Shown in pieces: positions 63,739 to 64,000 of a stretch of 64,000 nt of DNA; within the stretch, counting starts at the first letter, position 1; every line of letters begins with the position of its first letter. The stretch comes from Omphalotus guepiniiformis. Its lineage: Eukaryota; Basidiomycota; Agaricomycetes; Agaricales; Omphalotaceae. The position numbers and the translations under genes are program-made. The stretch covers positions 434,001 through 498,000 of the forward strand of contig JAQOOI010000080.1 of assembly GCA_028554645.1 (NCBI GenBank), written 5' to 3'. Below the pieces are notes generated by a model. The model did no database searches, was not told where the DNA came from, and saw nothing but the letters and a program-made list of their open reading frames with translations.

Positions 63739-64000
63739 GTTGAATCCCAACAAAAACAAGCAGGAGGAAGACAAGCAGAAGAATGAGCAGAGGAACAAGA
63801 ATGAGCAGAAGAATGAGTGAGAGAAGCTGGGAAAATTGAGTACATGAAGGCAAAAAAGAGCAATGGGATTTACTTTTATTATTTAATATGTGCAATATTT
63901 GCAAACAGGAATCTTTCAGGCTTTTTATTCTATGACCAGACTATGACACACAACTGACTCATATTAGACAACAAGGGAGAGTTTTTTGAGATGTGGTCAT
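63739..64000. repeat. purine-rich simple repeat and AT-rich end
   Basis: It contains imperfect repeats of AAGAATGAGCAGA and related A/G-rich units at about 63760-63830, directly downstream of the tRNA-like head, then AT-rich sequence. These could be the body or tail of a SINE. No coding sequence is visible. Confidence 0.45.

Noticed and set aside
24000..64000. CRISPR arrays, bacterial operons or phage genes
   Set aside because: There are no regularly spaced short repeats. The many repeats are LTRs and transposon ends in a fungal nuclear genome.

Overview
The window is nuclear DNA of a filamentous basidiomycete, most likely an Agaricomycete. The genes carry many short introns (about 39-70 nt, GT-AG), the housekeeping proteins are clearly fungal, and the right side holds transposons and an expanded gene family typical of mushroom genomes. 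I cannot name the species.

Positions 1-23.7 kb are a compact, gene-dense housekeeping block with eight confident genes. In order they are a nucleolin/Gar2/Nsr1-like ribosome-biogenesis protein (-), a Rab escort protein (+), a coilin-like protein (+), a large mitochondrial pentatricopeptide-repeat protein (+), proteasome subunit Rpn10 (-), the cytochrome-oxidase copper chaperone Sco1 (-), the autophagy E1 enzyme Atg7 (+) and a Yta7/ATAD2-type AAA ATPase (+). Two pairs are divergent over very short spacers: nucleolin/REP (174 bp) and SCO1/ATG7 (126 bp). I rebuilt the exon structures by hand. Each gives an uninterrupted frame, and family motifs are restored across the junctions.

From about 23.7 kb to the end the DNA is AT-richer and is a nested graveyard of mobile elements with no intact host gene. 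It holds: a dead member of an expanded Agaricomycete gene family (24.4-25.9 kb); a Ty1/Copia element (26.2-30.6 kb) fused to an inverted copy of its own 3' end; two head-to-head 1.7-1.8 kb LTRs of a Ty3/Gypsy family (31.3-35.2 kb); a palindromic CACTA-type non-autonomous DNA transposon with a TGT target duplication (36.9-37.6 kb); a dead TET/JBP-like dioxygenase gene (38.0-39.5 kb) and another dead ORF (40.0-40.7 kb); a nearly intact 8.7 kb Gypsy element with 756-bp LTRs and an unexplained third ORF (41.1-49.9 kb); a DIRS-type tyrosine-recombinase retrotransposon (50.7-53.25 kb) cut by a Gypsy LTR; the pol relic of that Gypsy (55.1-57.7 kb) cut by a second Copia copy in reverse orientation (57.7-62.5 kb); a solo Copia LTR; and a tRNA-derived sequence near the right end.

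The points most worth following are the third ORF and the UAAUG gag/pol junction of the Gypsy element, the intron-containing tandem duplication inside the coilin-like gene, the palindromic CACTA element, and the TET/JBP relic. Stop codons in the dead transposon genes are almost all explained by CGA to TGA or TGG to TGA/TAG changes, which suggests cytosine deamination.
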